Positions 52,838 through 61,653 of a stretch of DNA of 64,000 nucleotides are shown here, piece by piece. A program made the translations under genes and the position numbers. Under the pieces are notes generated by a model, which ran no database searches, was not told where the DNA came from, and saw only the letters and a list, made by a program, of their open reading frames with translations. The stretch is from Rubellimicrobium mesophilum DSM 19309 (GTDB lineage Bacteria > Pseudomonadota > Alphaproteobacteria > Rhodobacterales > Rhodobacteraceae): positions 62,001 to 126,000 of the forward strand of contig NZ_KK088582.1 in NCBI RefSeq assembly GCF_000600335.2, read 5' to 3'. The number at the start of each line of letters is the position of its first letter. Within the stretch, counting starts at the first letter, position 1.

Positions 52838-53116
52838 GGGGCTGCTCCCGACTCCAAGACAGGGAGCGGTATCGCACGACCACGCCTGAAGCTTTTCCCG
52901 TATACCTGTTTCCGATAGGAAACTTTAGGATGATCTTGCGATATACTGCGGATGCGCAATGACATCGGCGGCCACATACGGCCAGGGCGCAAGAACCTCC
53001 GACGTCGAGGAGGAGTTCCAGTGTCACGGCAGCCGTCCCCCGGCTTGCAAGAGGCCGAGCCGATGTCTACCCCTGTTCCAGGAGGGCGCCATCTGAGATG
53101 GCGGAGGAGGCGAACC
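52838..53116. other. dadA-gcvT divergent regulatory region
   Basis: This 279-base gap holds the palindrome at 52908-52923, a TATACT at 52942-52947 that could be the gcvT -10 box, and a leader of about 160 bases before gcvT with hairpins CCTC-CGACGTC-GAGG near 52998 and CGCCAT-CTGAG-ATGGCG near 53087. I looked for the glycine riboswitch core and did not find it. The long leader suggests post-transcriptional control by another means. Confidence 0.5.
52908..52923. promoter_or_regulatory. Palindromic operator between dadA and gcvT
   Basis: GTTTCC-GATA-GGAAAC has perfect six-base arms about a four-base centre and lies between the divergent dadA and gcvTHP genes in a locally A/T-rich stretch. Position and form fit a dimeric regulator, for example an Lrp/AsnC-type protein as for other dadA genes, but the regulator is not identified. 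Confidence 0.55.
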
Positions 53117-54247
53117 ATGGACGATGCACTCACCGCACCGCTGAGGCGCCTGCCCCTGCGCGACCTGCACCTCTCCCGGGGCGCCCGCCTCGTCCCCTTC
53201 GCGGGCTGGGAGATGCCGGTCCAATACGAGCCCGGCGTCATGGCCGAGCACCTCCATACCCGCGCGAGCGCCAGCCTCTTCGACGTGAGCCACATGGGCC
53301 AGGTGCTCTTGCGGCCCCGCAACGGCTTGGAGCACCTCGCCCTGGCGCTCGAGGCGCTGGTTCCCGCGGACATCCTGGGCCTGCCCGAGGGTCGGCAGCG
53401 CTACGGTCTCCTGACCGACGACTCGGGCGGAATCCGCGACGACATCATGGTCACGAACCGGGGCGACCACCTCCTCGTCGTCGTCAACGCCTCGATGCGT
53501 GACGCCGACCTCGCGCATCTCCGGGACGGGCTGGGCCAGACGGAGGTTCAGGAGGTCACCGACCGCGCCCTCCTCGCGCTCCAGGGCCCGGCCTCCGAGG
53601 CCGCGCTCGCGACCCTCGTCCCCGGCGTCGCGACGATGCGGTTCATGGAGGCACGTGTCGCCCCTTGGCAAGGCTCCGAGCTCTGGATCTCCCGCTCCGG
53701 CTACACCGGCGAGGACGGGTTCGAGATCTCCATCCCAAGCGTTGCCGCCGAAGCCTTCGCCATGGCCGTCCTCGGGCAGCCGGGGGTCCTCCCCGCCGGT
53801 CTCGGCGCCCGCGACTCCCTCCGGCTCGAGGCCGGGCTGCCTCTCTACGGCAACGACATCGACCGCACCACCAGCCCCGTCGAGGCTGGTCTCTCGTGGT
53901 CCATCGGCAAGGCCCGCCGCCCCGGCGGGGCCAGGGCCGGCGGCTTCGCGGGCGCCGACCGCGTGCTGCGGCAGTTGGAGCTCGGCGCACGGAGGGTGCG
54001 GGTCGGCCTGAGACCCGAGGGACGGCAACCCATGCGGGCCGGCACCGCGCTGATCGGCCCGGACGGCCACGTGGGCCACGTCACCTCCGGCGGCTTCGGC
54101 CCGACCCTCCAGGCCCCGGTGGCCATGGGCTATGTCGATGCCACCCTTGCCGCCCCCGGCACCGATCTCACGGGCGAGGTGCGCGGCCGCGCGCTCCCCG
54201 TGAAGGTCGCCCCGCTTCCCTTCGTTCCCCCCTCGTTCAAGCGCTGA
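53117..54247 (+). CDS. gcvT: Aminomethyltransferase (glycine cleavage T protein)
   Basis: GcvT releases ammonia from the lipoyl-bound aminomethyl group and forms 5,10-methylene-THF. The 376-residue protein has PFAGWEMPVQYEPGVMAEH, SLFDVSHMGQ, ISRSGYTGEDGFEIS and GLGARDSLRLEAGLPLYGND, all family motifs; the catalytic aspartate is in the last-named or DVSHMG region as in homologues. GGAGGAGG stands six bases before ATG 53117. The frame is open further upstream, but homology begins here. gcvH follows after nine bases. Confidence 0.97.
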   Translation: MDDALTAPLRRLPLRDLHLSRGARLVPFAGWEMPVQYEPGVMAEHLHTRASASLFDVSHMGQVLLRPRNGLEHLALALEALVPADILGLPEGRQRYGLLTDDSGGIRDDIMVTNRGDHLLVVVNASMRDADLAHLRDGLGQTEVQEVTDRALLALQGPASEAALATLVPGVATMRFMEARVAPWQGSELWISRSGYTGEDGFEISIPSVAAEAFAMAVLGQPGVLPAGLGARDSLRLEAGLPLYGNDIDRTTSPVEAGLSWSIGKARRPGGARAGGFAGADRVLRQLELGARRVRVGLRPEGRQPMRAGTALIGPDGHVGHVTSGGFGPTLQAPVAMGYVDATLAAPGTDLTGEVRGRALPVKVAPLPFVPPSFKR

Positions 54248-54256
54248 GGACCCCGC

Positions 54257-54619
54257 ATGAAATTCACCGAAGACCATGAATGGCTCCGCGCCGAGGGCGA
54301 CGACCTCGTCGTCGTCGGCATCACCGAGCACGCCGCCAAGGAGCTGGGCGACATCGTCTTCGTCGAGCTGCCCGAGATAGAGGCCATGGTCGCCCACGGC
54401 GACGAGGTCGTCGTCATCGAGAGCGTCAAGGCCGCGTCCGACATCCTCGCGCCGATCGACGGAGAGATCGTCGAGGTCAATGCCAAGCTGACCGAGAACC
54501 CGGGACTCGTGAACGCCGACCCGCTCGGCGCCGGCTGGTTCTTCAAGATCCGCGTCGACGACATCAGCGTGCTCAACGACTTCATGGACGAGGACGAGTA
54601 TCAGGAGATGATCGCCTGA
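54257..54619 (+). CDS. gcvH: Glycine cleavage H protein
   Basis: GcvH carries the lipoyl arm that shuttles the aminomethyl group between P and T proteins. The 120-residue protein has the lipoylation lysine K58 in [12 protein letters not shown] and the hammerhead-fold segments [14 protein letters not shown] and [10 protein letters not shown]. It begins nine bases after gcvT and ends one base before gcvP. Confidence 0.98.
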   Translation: MKFTEDHEWLRAEGDDLVVVGITEHAAKELGDIVFVELPEIEAMVAHGDEVVVIESVKAASDILAPIDGEIVEVNAKLTENPGLVNADPLGAGWFFKIRVDDISVLNDFMDEDEYQEMIA

Positions 54620-54620
54620 G

Positions 54621-57457
54621 ATGCCCTGGCAGCCCACCGACTACGATCCCGACGACTTCGCCAACCGCCGCCATATCGGCCCCAGCCCCTCCGAGATGGA
54701 GGAGATGCTCCGGGTCGTAGGCACCGAGAGCCTGGACGCGCTGATCGACGAAACCATCCCCGCCTCCATTCGCCAGGACGCGCCTCTCTCCTGGGCGCCG
54801 CTGACCGAGGCCGGGCTTCTCCAGAAGATGCGAGAGGTCGCCGCGAAGAACCGGGTGATGACCTCGCTCATCGGGCAGGGTTACTACGGCACCTTCACTC
54901 CACCGGCCATCCAGCGGAATATCCTGGAAAATCCGGCCTGGTATACGGCCTATACACCCTACCAGCCCGAGATCGCACAGGGCCGGCTCGAGGCGCTGCT
55001 CAACTTCCAGACGATGGTTGCGGACCTGACCGGGCTGCCTGTCGCGAATGCCTCGCTCCTCGATGAGGCGACCGCAGCCGCCGAGGCGATGACGATGGCG
55101 GAGCGGTCGGCCAAGTCCAAGGCCCGGGCCTTCTTCGTGGCCGACGACCTGCATCCGCAGACCGTCGCGGTGATCCGGACGCGGGCCATGCCCCTTGGGA
55201 TCGAGGTGATCGTAGGACCTTCGGAAACCCTCGATCCGTCAAGGGTCTTCGGGGCGATCTTCCAGTACCCGGGCACCTACGGCCATATCCGTGACCTGTC
55301 GGCCGACATCGCGCGGCTGCACGAGGCCAACGCCCTTGCCATCGTCGCGACGGACCTTCTCGCGCTGACCCTGCTCAAGGAGCCGGGCGCCATGGGCGCC
55401 GACATCGCCGTCGGCTCGGCGCAGCGCTTCGGCGTTCCGATGGGCTACGGCGGCCCGCACGCCGCGTTCCTGAGTTGCCGCGACGCGTTGAAGCGCTCCA
55501 TGCCGGGGCGGATCGTGGGCGTCTCGGTCGACGCACGAGGGAACCGCGCCTACCGCCTTGCGCTCCAGACCCGCGAGCAGCACATCCGCCGCGAGAAGGC
55601 GACCTCCAACGTCTGCACGGCGCAGGCGCTGCTGGCGGTGATGGCCTCGATGTACGCTGTCTTCCACGGCCCTCTTGGCCTCCGCGCCATGGCCGAGAGG
55701 GTCCATATCTCGACCCAGCGCCTCGCCCGGGCCCTCAGGGCCGCCGGCGCGCGTGTCTCGCCCGAGCATTTCTTCGACACGATCACGGTCGAGGTTGGCG
55801 TCGGTCAGGCGGGCATCCTCGCCGCCGCGCGGGCCGAGGGGCTCAACTTCCGCAAGATCGGCAATGACTGCGTGGGCATCTCGCTCGACGAGACCACCGA
55901 CGAGAACGTGCTCCTGCGCGTCCTGCGGGCCTTCGGCATCGACGCCGCGGCGCCCCATCGCGGCGAGGTGGCGATCCCCGAGGGCCTGCAGCGGCAGTCG
56001 GACTACCTCACGCACCCCGTCTTCCACATGAACCGCGCCGAATCCGAGATGATGCGCTACATGCGCCGTCTGTCGGATCGGGACCTCGCGCTCGACCGGG
56101 CCATGATCCCGCTCGGCTCCTGCACGATGAAGCTCAACGCGGCGGCCGAGATGATGCCCATCACCTGGCCGGAGTTCGGGCAGATTCATCCCTTCGTGCC
56201 GCGCGACCAGGCCCGGGGCTACCAGGAGGCCATCGAGGACCTGTCGCGGAAGCTCTGCGAGATCACGGGCTACGAGGCTTTCTCCATGCAGCCCAACAGC
56301 GGCGCGCAGGGAGAGTATGCGGGGCTCCTGACGATCCAGGCCTATCACCGGGCCAAGGGGGACCATGACCGCAAGGTCTGCCTGATCCCGACCTCGGCGC
56401 ACGGGACGAACCCGCCTCGGCGCAGATGGCGGGAATGGAGGTGGTCGTCGTCAAGACGGCGCCGAACGGCGACATCGACATCGAGGACTTCCGCCAGAAG
56501 GCCGAGGCCGCGGGGCGCCGCCTCGCCGCCTGCATGATCACCTATCCCTCGACCCACGGTGTGTTCGAGGACACGCTGCGCGAGGTCTGCCAAGTCACGC
56601 ATGACCACGGCGGGCAGGTCTATCTCGATGGCGCCAACATGAACGCCCTCGTGGGCCTCGTGAAGCCGGGCGAGGTGGGATCGGACGTGTCTCACCTGAA
56701 TCTCCACAAGACCTTTGCCATCCCGCATGGCGGCGGCGGTCCCGGCATGGGGCCGATCGGGGTCAAGGCGCATCTGGCGCCCTACCTCCCCGGCCACCCC
56801 GAGTCCGGCGGCGAGGGTACGGTCTCGGCGGCGCCCTATGGGTCGGCCTCGATCCTGCTGATCTCCTGGGCCTATTGCCTGATGATGGGCGGCTCGGGCC
56901 TGACGCAGGCCACCAAGGTGGCGATCCTCAACGCCAACTACATCGCGGCGCGGCTGCGAGGTGCCTACGACGTCCTCTTCGCCGGGAACCGCGGACGGGT
57001 GGCGCATGAGTGCATCCTCGACACCCGGCCCTTCGCGGAGCATGGGGTGACCGTGGACGACCTCGCCAAACGGCTGGTCGACAACGGCTTCCACGCGCCG
57101 ACGATGAGCTGGCCGGTGGCGGGAACGCTGATGGTCGAGCCCACGGAGTCCGAGCCCAAGGCCGAGATCGACCGCTTCGTCACGGCGCTCCTCGCGATAC
57201 GGGAGGAGATCCGGGCGGTCGAGCGCGGCGAGATCAAGGCCGAGGAGAGCCCGCTCCGCCATGCGCCCCACACGGTCGAGGACCTCGTGGCCGACTGGAC
57301 TCGGGCCTACTCGCGCGAGCAGGGCTGCTTCCCGCCGGGCGCGTTCCGGGTGGACAAGTACTGGCCACCGGTGGGTCGCGTGGACAACGCCTATGGAGAC
57401 CGGAACCTCGTCTGCGTCTGCCCGCCCTTGGAGAGCTACGCCGAGGCGGCGGAGTGA
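54621..57457 (+). CDS. gcvP: Glycine dehydrogenase (decarboxylating) P protein, frameshifted
   Basis: GcvP decarboxylates glycine with PLP and passes the aminomethyl group to GcvH. The N-terminal half has [18 protein letters not shown] and [19 protein letters not shown]; the PLP lysine is in [19 protein letters not shown]. The frame breaks near 56414-56417: HGTNP is followed by PRRRWREW, while another frame gives [19 protein letters not shown]. One G missing in CCGGCC explains it. With that base the protein has 945 residues, the normal single-chain size. I annotate one gene with a probable sequencing error. Confidence 0.94.
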
Positions 57458-57464
57458 GGCGCCC

Positions 57465-58304
57465 CTAGGCGGGCGCCTTCACCCCGTAGATCCGCTCGGC
57501 GTTCCGCCAGCCGATCTGGTCCTGCTCGTCGGGCGATAGCTCGGCGAGCACGGCCTGGGTGATATCCAGCCAGGCCGGGAGGCCGGCGCCGAGGTTCACG
57601 ACCGGCCAGTCCGAGCCCCAGACCATGCGACCTGGCGTGAAGGTCGAGACGACATGGTCGATCCAGGGCCGCAGGGTCCCGAGCGACGCGGTCCCAGGGG
57701 TCGCGTATGCGCTGATGCCCGAGAGCTTCACGTTGACGTTCGGGCAGGCGGCCACCTCCTTCAGCCCCTCGGCCCAGATTTCCCAGCCGCCGCCGGCAAT
57801 GTCGGGTGTCCCGCAATGATCGAGGACAAACGTCATGTCCGGGCAGGCCTGCGCCAGGTCGCGAGCGAGCCAAAGGGTGCGGCCCAGCACGTTCACGTCG
57901 AAGGGGTAGCCTGCGCGGCCGATCCTGCGGACGTTCGTGCGGAAGCGGTCCGAGACGGAGACATCCTCGGCCACATCCTCGTGCAGGATGCGCCGGTAGC
58001 CCACGACGCCGAGGTCCCTGCCCTCGTCGATCCAAGCCTCGAAGCCCTTGTCCGTCTCCGGACGGCAGTTGGCGATCTGGCCAAGGAGCCTCCCCTCGCG
58101 AACCAATCCCGCGATCCAGCGCGACTCGGCCTCCCAATCGAGGGCGGCGACCTCCATGAAGATCGAGCCCGCGACGCGGCCGCCGTAGAGGTCGAGCGCC
58201 TCCTCCAGCGGGAAGTCCCGCTGGAGCGGCGGCACCCGCTCGGTCCATGCGTGGCCTGTGACCGAGCGGTCCACGAGATGGAGGTGCGTGTCGATCAGCC
58301 TCAT
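57465..58304 (-). CDS. Amidohydrolase-fold sugar lactonase (COG3618)
   Basis: A 279-residue TIM-barrel hydrolase of the COG3618 group, which includes L-fucono-1,5-lactonase and 2-pyrone-4,6-dicarboxylate lactonase. It opens RLIDTHLHLVD (metal-binding HxH) and has FVLDHCGTPD and RMVWGSDWPVVN with later acidic ligands. The fumarylacetoacetase-like gene upstream on the same strand acts on 2,4-diketo-3-deoxy sugar acids in known pathways, so an L-fucose- or L-rhamnose-type route is plausible. The rest of that route is not here. Confidence 0.88.
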   Translation of the reverse strand: MRLIDTHLHLVDRSVTGHAWTERVPPLQRDFPLEEALDLYGGRVAGSIFMEVAALDWEAESRWIAGLVREGRLLGQIANCRPETDKGFEAWIDEGRDLGVVGYRRILHEDVAEDVSVSDRFRTNVRRIGRAGYPFDVNVLGRTLWLARDLAQACPDMTFVLDHCGTPDIAGGGWEIWAEGLKEVAACPNVNVKLSGISAYATPGTASLGTLRPWIDHVVSTFTPGRMVWGSDWPVVNLGAGLPAWLDITQAVLAELSPDEQDQIGWRNAERIYGVKAPA

Positions 58305-58318
58305 CGCACCGGTCCCGG

Positions 58319-59164
58319 TCAGTCGTCCGCGACGCAGGCCTGGCGCTGGTCGCCAAGGCCCTGGATGCCGAGCTCCACGACCTCGCCGGCCTTGAGGTAG
58401 CGGGGCGGCTTCATGCCCAGGCCCACGCCGGGCGGCGTGCCGGTCGAGATCACGTCGCCGGGGTGGAGCGTGAAGAACTGGCTGAGGTAGCTCACCAGGT
58501 AGGCCACGCCGTAGACCATGGTCCGCGTGGAGCCGTCCTGCATCGTCTGGCCGTTCACGCGGCAGTACATCGTCAGGTCCTGCGGGTCCGCGACCTCGTC
58601 GCGGGTGACCAGCCAGGGGCCGAGCTGGCCGAAGTTGTCGCAGCTCTTGCCTTTGGTCCACTGGCCCTGCCGCTCGGCCTGGAACGACCGCTCCGACACG
58701 TCGTTGGCGACGGCGTAGCCGGCGACGTGCCTCAGCGCATCGGCCTCGGAGATGTACTTGCCCTTGGTCCCGATGATGACGGCAAGCTCGACCTCCCAGT
58801 CGGTCTTCTCGGATCCGCGCGGGATGATGATGGGGTCGTTGGGCCCGCAGATCGCCGAGCTGGCCTTCATGAACAGCACGGGCTCGGAGGGGACCTTCAT
58901 CCCGGACTCCGCCGCGTGGTCGGCATAGTTCAGGCCGATGCACATGAACTTGCCCGTGCCGCCCACGCAGGCGCCCAGCCGGGTCGAGGGATCGACGACG
59001 GGAAGGCCCGAGGGGTCGACGTCGCGGAGCCGGCTCAGGCCCTCGTCCGACAGCACGTCTCCGGCGATGTCGGGCACGACGCCCGACAGATCCCGGATCG
59101 TGCCGTCCGTGTGCATCAGGCCGGGCTTCTCGGAGCCCCTATCCCCATGGCGCAGAAGCTTCAT
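58319..59164 (-). CDS. Fumarylacetoacetate hydrolase family protein
   Basis: A 281-residue FAH-family hydrolase similar to 2,4-diketo-3-deoxy-L-fuconate/rhamnonate hydrolases and to proteins often labelled ureidoglycolate lyase. It opens MKLLRHGDRGSEKPGLMH and has MCIGLNYADHAAESG, the metal-binding TDWEVELAVIIG and ISTGTPPGVGLG, all typical. It lies 14 bases upstream of the lactonase and probably forms an operon with it. Confidence 0.92.
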   Translation of the reverse strand: MKLLRHGDRGSEKPGLMHTDGTIRDLSGVVPDIAGDVLSDEGLSRLRDVDPSGLPVVDPSTRLGACVGGTGKFMCIGLNYADHAAESGMKVPSEPVLFMKASSAICGPNDPIIIPRGSEKTDWEVELAVIIGTKGKYISEADALRHVAGYAVANDVSERSFQAERQGQWTKGKSCDNFGQLGPWLVTRDEVADPQDLTMYCRVNGQTMQDGSTRTMVYGVAYLVSYLSQFFTLHPGDVISTGTPPGVGLGMKPPRYLKAGEVVELGIQGLGDQRQACVADD

Positions 59165-59445
59165 GCGTTTGTCCTCAGATGCGGGTGGTCGTCCCGGCCG
59201 ATCGCCGGGCGACCGCGTGCTCCCTGTTCACGGGAGTGTGTCGCAGGCTTCGGCGGGGGATGCAACGGCGCTGCGCCCTGTGGCCTCGGGGCCACGATGA
59301 CGGCGGCTCGCACGAAATCGGCCGTGCGAGGGGGGGTCGAATCGTGGCATTCTGTCCCCAGGACCCGGCCAGAGGTCTTACCCGAGAAACGTGAGGACGG
59401 CCGAGGGAGTTGAGTCCTCGGACCATCGAGTGAAGGACCAGGACC
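59165..59445. other. Upstream region of the FAH gene
   Basis: No gene is apparent. It holds several G+C-rich palindromes and must contain the promoter of the minus-strand FAH-lactonase pair and any promoter for the small plus-strand ORF that follows. Confidence 0.4.
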
Positions 59446-59622
59446 ATGGTGGACAAGCAACCCGGAGCCCCTCAGGCCTCCGAGCAGCCGGGGTCGTCCC
59501 CGGCTCAGGGCCAGCAGATGACGGCCTCGCAGAGCGGCGCGACGCCCAAGGCGCCCGGCTTCGCGGCCTTCGGGACCAGCGGCGGGGCGGCCATCGTGTT
59601 CCGCGACCTGGCGAGCATATGA
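59446..59622 (+). CDS. Small uncharacterised ORF (58 aa)
   Basis: An unrecognised 58-residue frame. The first half is rich in Q, P, S and A (KQPGAPQASEQPGSSPAQGQ), the second reads KAPGFAAFGTSGGAAIVFRD. AAGGA lies about 11 bases before the ATG. It stands alone between the FAH and TfoX-C genes and is followed by a hairpin with a pyrimidine tail. Size and isolation make it uncertain. Confidence 0.35.
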   Translation: MVDKQPGAPQASEQPGSSPAQGQQMTASQSGATPKAPGFAAFGTSGGAAIVFRDLASI

Positions 59623-59683
59623 GTTTCCGTCCCGGAGCACGCAGCGGCCCGCCTCTCCCTCGGGCTGTTCCGGGACACCTGGC

Positions 59684-59743
59684 GGCCAGGGGAACGGAGT
59701 CCCGATCTCCCACGGAACCCCGCTCCCCTGGCCCCTCTTTCTG
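59684..59743 (+). terminator. Terminator-like hairpin before the TfoX-C gene
   Basis: GGCCAGGGGA (59684-59693) pairs with TCCCCTGGCC (59724-59733) around a 30-base loop and is followed by CCTCTTTCT. It would end a transcript from the small ORF, only 15 bases before the TfoX-C gene starts. Confidence 0.5.
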
Positions 59744-59757
59744 ACAGGTCCGGCGGC

Positions 59758-60084
59758 ATGGCCGCGATCTCCTCCCTCCGCAACATGGGCCCGGCCAGCG
59801 AGGCGGCCTTCCGCAAGGTCGGAATCAGCACGGCCGAGGAGCTGCGGGACCTCGGGGCCGACGCGGCCTATGCGCGGCTGCTGGAGGCGGGGGAGCGGCC
59901 GCATTTCATCGGCTACTACGTGATCCACATGGCGCTTCAGGGACGCCCCTGGAACGACTGCAAGGGGGCCGAGAAGGTGGCGCTGCGCGAGCGGTTCGAT
60001 GCGTTGAAGGCCCGGCATTGCGACCCGGGGCTGACGCGGGTCGAGGCGGAGCTCGACATGTTCGGGGTCGGGCTGCGACGGTAG
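59758..60084 (+). CDS. TfoX C-terminal domain protein
   Basis: A 108-residue protein made of the TfoX/Sxy C-terminal domain alone: LRNMGPASEAAFRKVGISTAEELRDLGADAAYARLLEAG (split over two helix-hairpin-helix-like units) and a final LDMFGVG. In gammaproteobacteria full-length Sxy activates competence genes; the stand-alone C-terminal domain has no known role. The gene is preceded by GGCGGC rather than a strong ribosome binding site. Confidence 0.88.
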   Translation: MAAISSLRNMGPASEAAFRKVGISTAEELRDLGADAAYARLLEAGERPHFIGYYVIHMALQGRPWNDCKGAEKVALRERFDALKARHCDPGLTRVEAELDMFGVGLRR

Positions 60085-60147
60085 GGCCTTGCGCTGCGAT
60101 TCGGTTCCGTTAGGGAATTGGCGTGCAACCCCCGGTTGGAGCCCTGG

Positions 60148-60618
60148 ATGACGCTGACGCGCCGTAGCCTCTTCGTGCTTGCCCTTCTTCCCGTCGCCGC
60201 CTGCGGCCCCCGGCCCGAGCGGGACAAGGCGCCTACGGCCGCCGCCCGCTACGCCGGCAACACGCCCGAGATGCAGGCGATGATCCGGCGCTACGCGTCC
60301 TTCCTGGAGATCCCGTCGGAGCTCCTCGACCATGTGGTCCGGGTGGAGAGCGGCTACAACCCGGCGGCGAGGAACGGGCCCTATTGGGGGCTCATGCAGA
60401 TCAACCCGCAGACGGCGCATACGATGGGCTATCGCGGGCCGGATTCGGGGCTGCTCGACGCCGAGACGAACCTGAGGTTCGCGGGGGCCTATCTGCGCGG
60501 GGCCTACATCGTGGCGAACGGCAACCAGACGCGGGCCTACGACTGGTACAAGCGCGGCTACTACTACGAGGCGAAGGCCCGGGGGCTCCTGGAGGAGACG
60601 GGGCTGCGGCGGGCCTGA
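60148..60618 (+). CDS. Lytic transglycosylase lipoprotein (SLT domain)
   Basis: A 156-residue lipoprotein (lipobox LPVAAC) that is mostly an SLT domain: the catalytic glutamate is in VVRVESGYNPAARN and is followed by GPYWGLMQINPQTAHTMGY. The DWYKRGYYYEAKARGLL tail is typical of this small type. It would cut peptidoglycan at the outer-membrane inner face. ATG 60148 follows TTGGAG. It is the second SLT enzyme of the window. Confidence 0.92.
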   Translation: MTLTRRSLFVLALLPVAACGPRPERDKAPTAAARYAGNTPEMQAMIRRYASFLEIPSELLDHVVRVESGYNPAARNGPYWGLMQINPQTAHTMGYRGPDSGLLDAETNLRFAGAYLRGAYIVANGNQTRAYDWYKRGYYYEAKARGLLEETGLRRA

Positions 60619-60699
60619 GCGGGAGCACCGCGCGGGGCGGGGATCGGTTGGGCGGAGTCCGCCCTGGGGTCTGTCGTGCATCTCTGTGTCTCGGCTGGC

Positions 60700-60825
60700 G
60701 GCGCGGGTCCCTTGGGGGCGAGCGCCGGATGATTCGTCCTGTTGAGAGACAGGATGCCGGACAAAGGTAAACGAATTGCGAGGGTAACGCGCGTTGGGTC
60801 CGAGGGGACGCAACGCCACAAGATG
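60700..60825 (-). repeat. Dispersed intergenic element, partial copy D (inverted)
   Basis: Read on the minus strand this shows TTGCGT (starting 60813), then 42 bases on TTTACC (60771-60766), seven bases, and GGCATCC (60758-60752), followed by CAGGACGAATCATCCGG, which matches copy C just after its GGCATCC. The downstream parts of the element are missing, and it runs toward the 3' end of the transglycosylase gene on the other strand. It is the most diverged copy. Confidence 0.6.
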
Positions 60826-60835
60826 TTGTGCCCGA

Positions 60836-61141
60836 TCAGAGGCGACGGACCTCCTGGGCGCGGATCACGACCTCGTCCTGGCGGAAGTCGCGTTCGAGCG
60901 ATTCGCGGGTGGCGCGCCACCAGAGCTCGTCGAGGGCGTCGGCCATGACCTCGAAGATGACGATGTCGTCGCGGGATTGGCCGTCATCGGCATCCCAGAA
61001 GCCCTCGGCCGGGCCGCGCGCGTAGACGGTGACGCCGCCGAAGCGGGCGGTCAACTCGCGGCGGAGAGCGGTGAAGAGGGAGCGCGGGAAGGGCTGGCCG
61101 GCGTTGTCGGCGGTGGGGAGGAGGATCTGGATGAGGTGCAT
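60836..61141 (-). CDS. Conserved hypothetical protein (101 aa)
   Basis: A 101-residue cytoplasmic protein I recognise only as a conserved hypothetical type: MHLIQILLPTADNAGQPFPR, then LTARFGGVTVYARGPAEGFW, then DDIVIFEVMADALDELWW and a C-terminal helix ending VVIRAQEVRRL. The alternating strand-helix pattern suggests a ferredoxin-like fold. The ATG at 61141 gives the usual start; the frame is open further upstream. No neighbour suggests a role. Confidence 0.75.
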   Translation of the reverse strand: MHLIQILLPTADNAGQPFPRSLFTALRRELTARFGGVTVYARGPAEGFWDADDGQSRDDIVIFEVMADALDELWWRATRESLERDFRQDEVVIRAQEVRRL

Positions 61142-61215
61142 GGGGGAGTATTCGAGAGGCCTAATACACGACTTGCGTGAGGTCCTGTCACCGGACCCCA
61201 CGCCGCATACCCGCC

Positions 61216-61380
61216 CTACTTCGGCTTCTTCGCGGAGGGCCTGGTCCTCTTGTCCTGCGCTTGCGTAAGCGCCGACGCTGCCGCACTTCGTGCGGCCGGA
61301 CTCGAGTTGGGATCCCTCAAGACCTTGCCAGCGTTAGAGGCTGCCTTAGCGCCTGTCACTTCAGAGTTCTTCTTCGTCAT
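61216..61380 (-). CDS. Small alanine/serine-rich hypothetical protein (54 aa)
   Basis: A 54-residue basic protein (TKKNSEVTGAKAASNAGKVL, then SPAARSAAASALTQAQDKR, then a lysine-rich end). Similar short proteins with a KAAS-AGK-LRD-xxS-xxxK-xAASALSQ layout occur as unannotated genes in many bacteria. ATG 61380 is chosen because GGAG lies eight bases upstream; an ATG six codons earlier is in frame. G+C is lower than in the neighbouring genes, so it may be acquired. Confidence 0.65.
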   Translation of the reverse strand: MTKKNSEVTGAKAASNAGKVLRDPNSSPAARSAAASALTQAQDKRTRPSAKKPK

Positions 61381-61449
61381 GATTGTCTCCGCAGTCAAAG
61401 GGACAGCAGAGCGCCACAGGTTTGCGGCGCCCTGCTCTGCACGGCCTCA

Positions 61450-61653
61450 CTAGGCCTCAGCCTCGCACATCACGCACACGAATCGGCCGAAGCCGTCATG
61501 TTCGAGATTCGCCCCGCACTCAGCGCACTTTGAACTCAGGTGAGCCCTGATCAAAGAAACTGGCCGGTAAGTCTGGGACGCCACACAGTGGCTCGGCGGT
61601 CCAGATGGAGTGAGGATGACTTCGTAGACAATCCTGAGACTTGTGGTCTCCAT
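61450..61653 (-). CDS. Small zinc-ribbon-like protein (67 aa)
   Basis: A 67-residue protein ending in a CAECGANLEHDGFGRFVCV-MC zinc ribbon (CxxC, 14 residues, CxxC). The N-terminal half has no recognised domain. CGGAG stands about eight bases before the ATG. With the previous small gene it forms a pair in a stretch with lower G+C than the rest of the window. Function unknown. Confidence 0.6.
   Translation of the reverse strand: METTSLRIVYEVILTPSGPPSHCVASQTYRPVSLIRAHLSSKCAECGANLEHDGFGRFVCVMCEAEA

Noticed and set aside
52924..53116. Glycine riboswitch before gcvT
   Set aside because: The conserved core segments are not visible; only ordinary hairpins are present.
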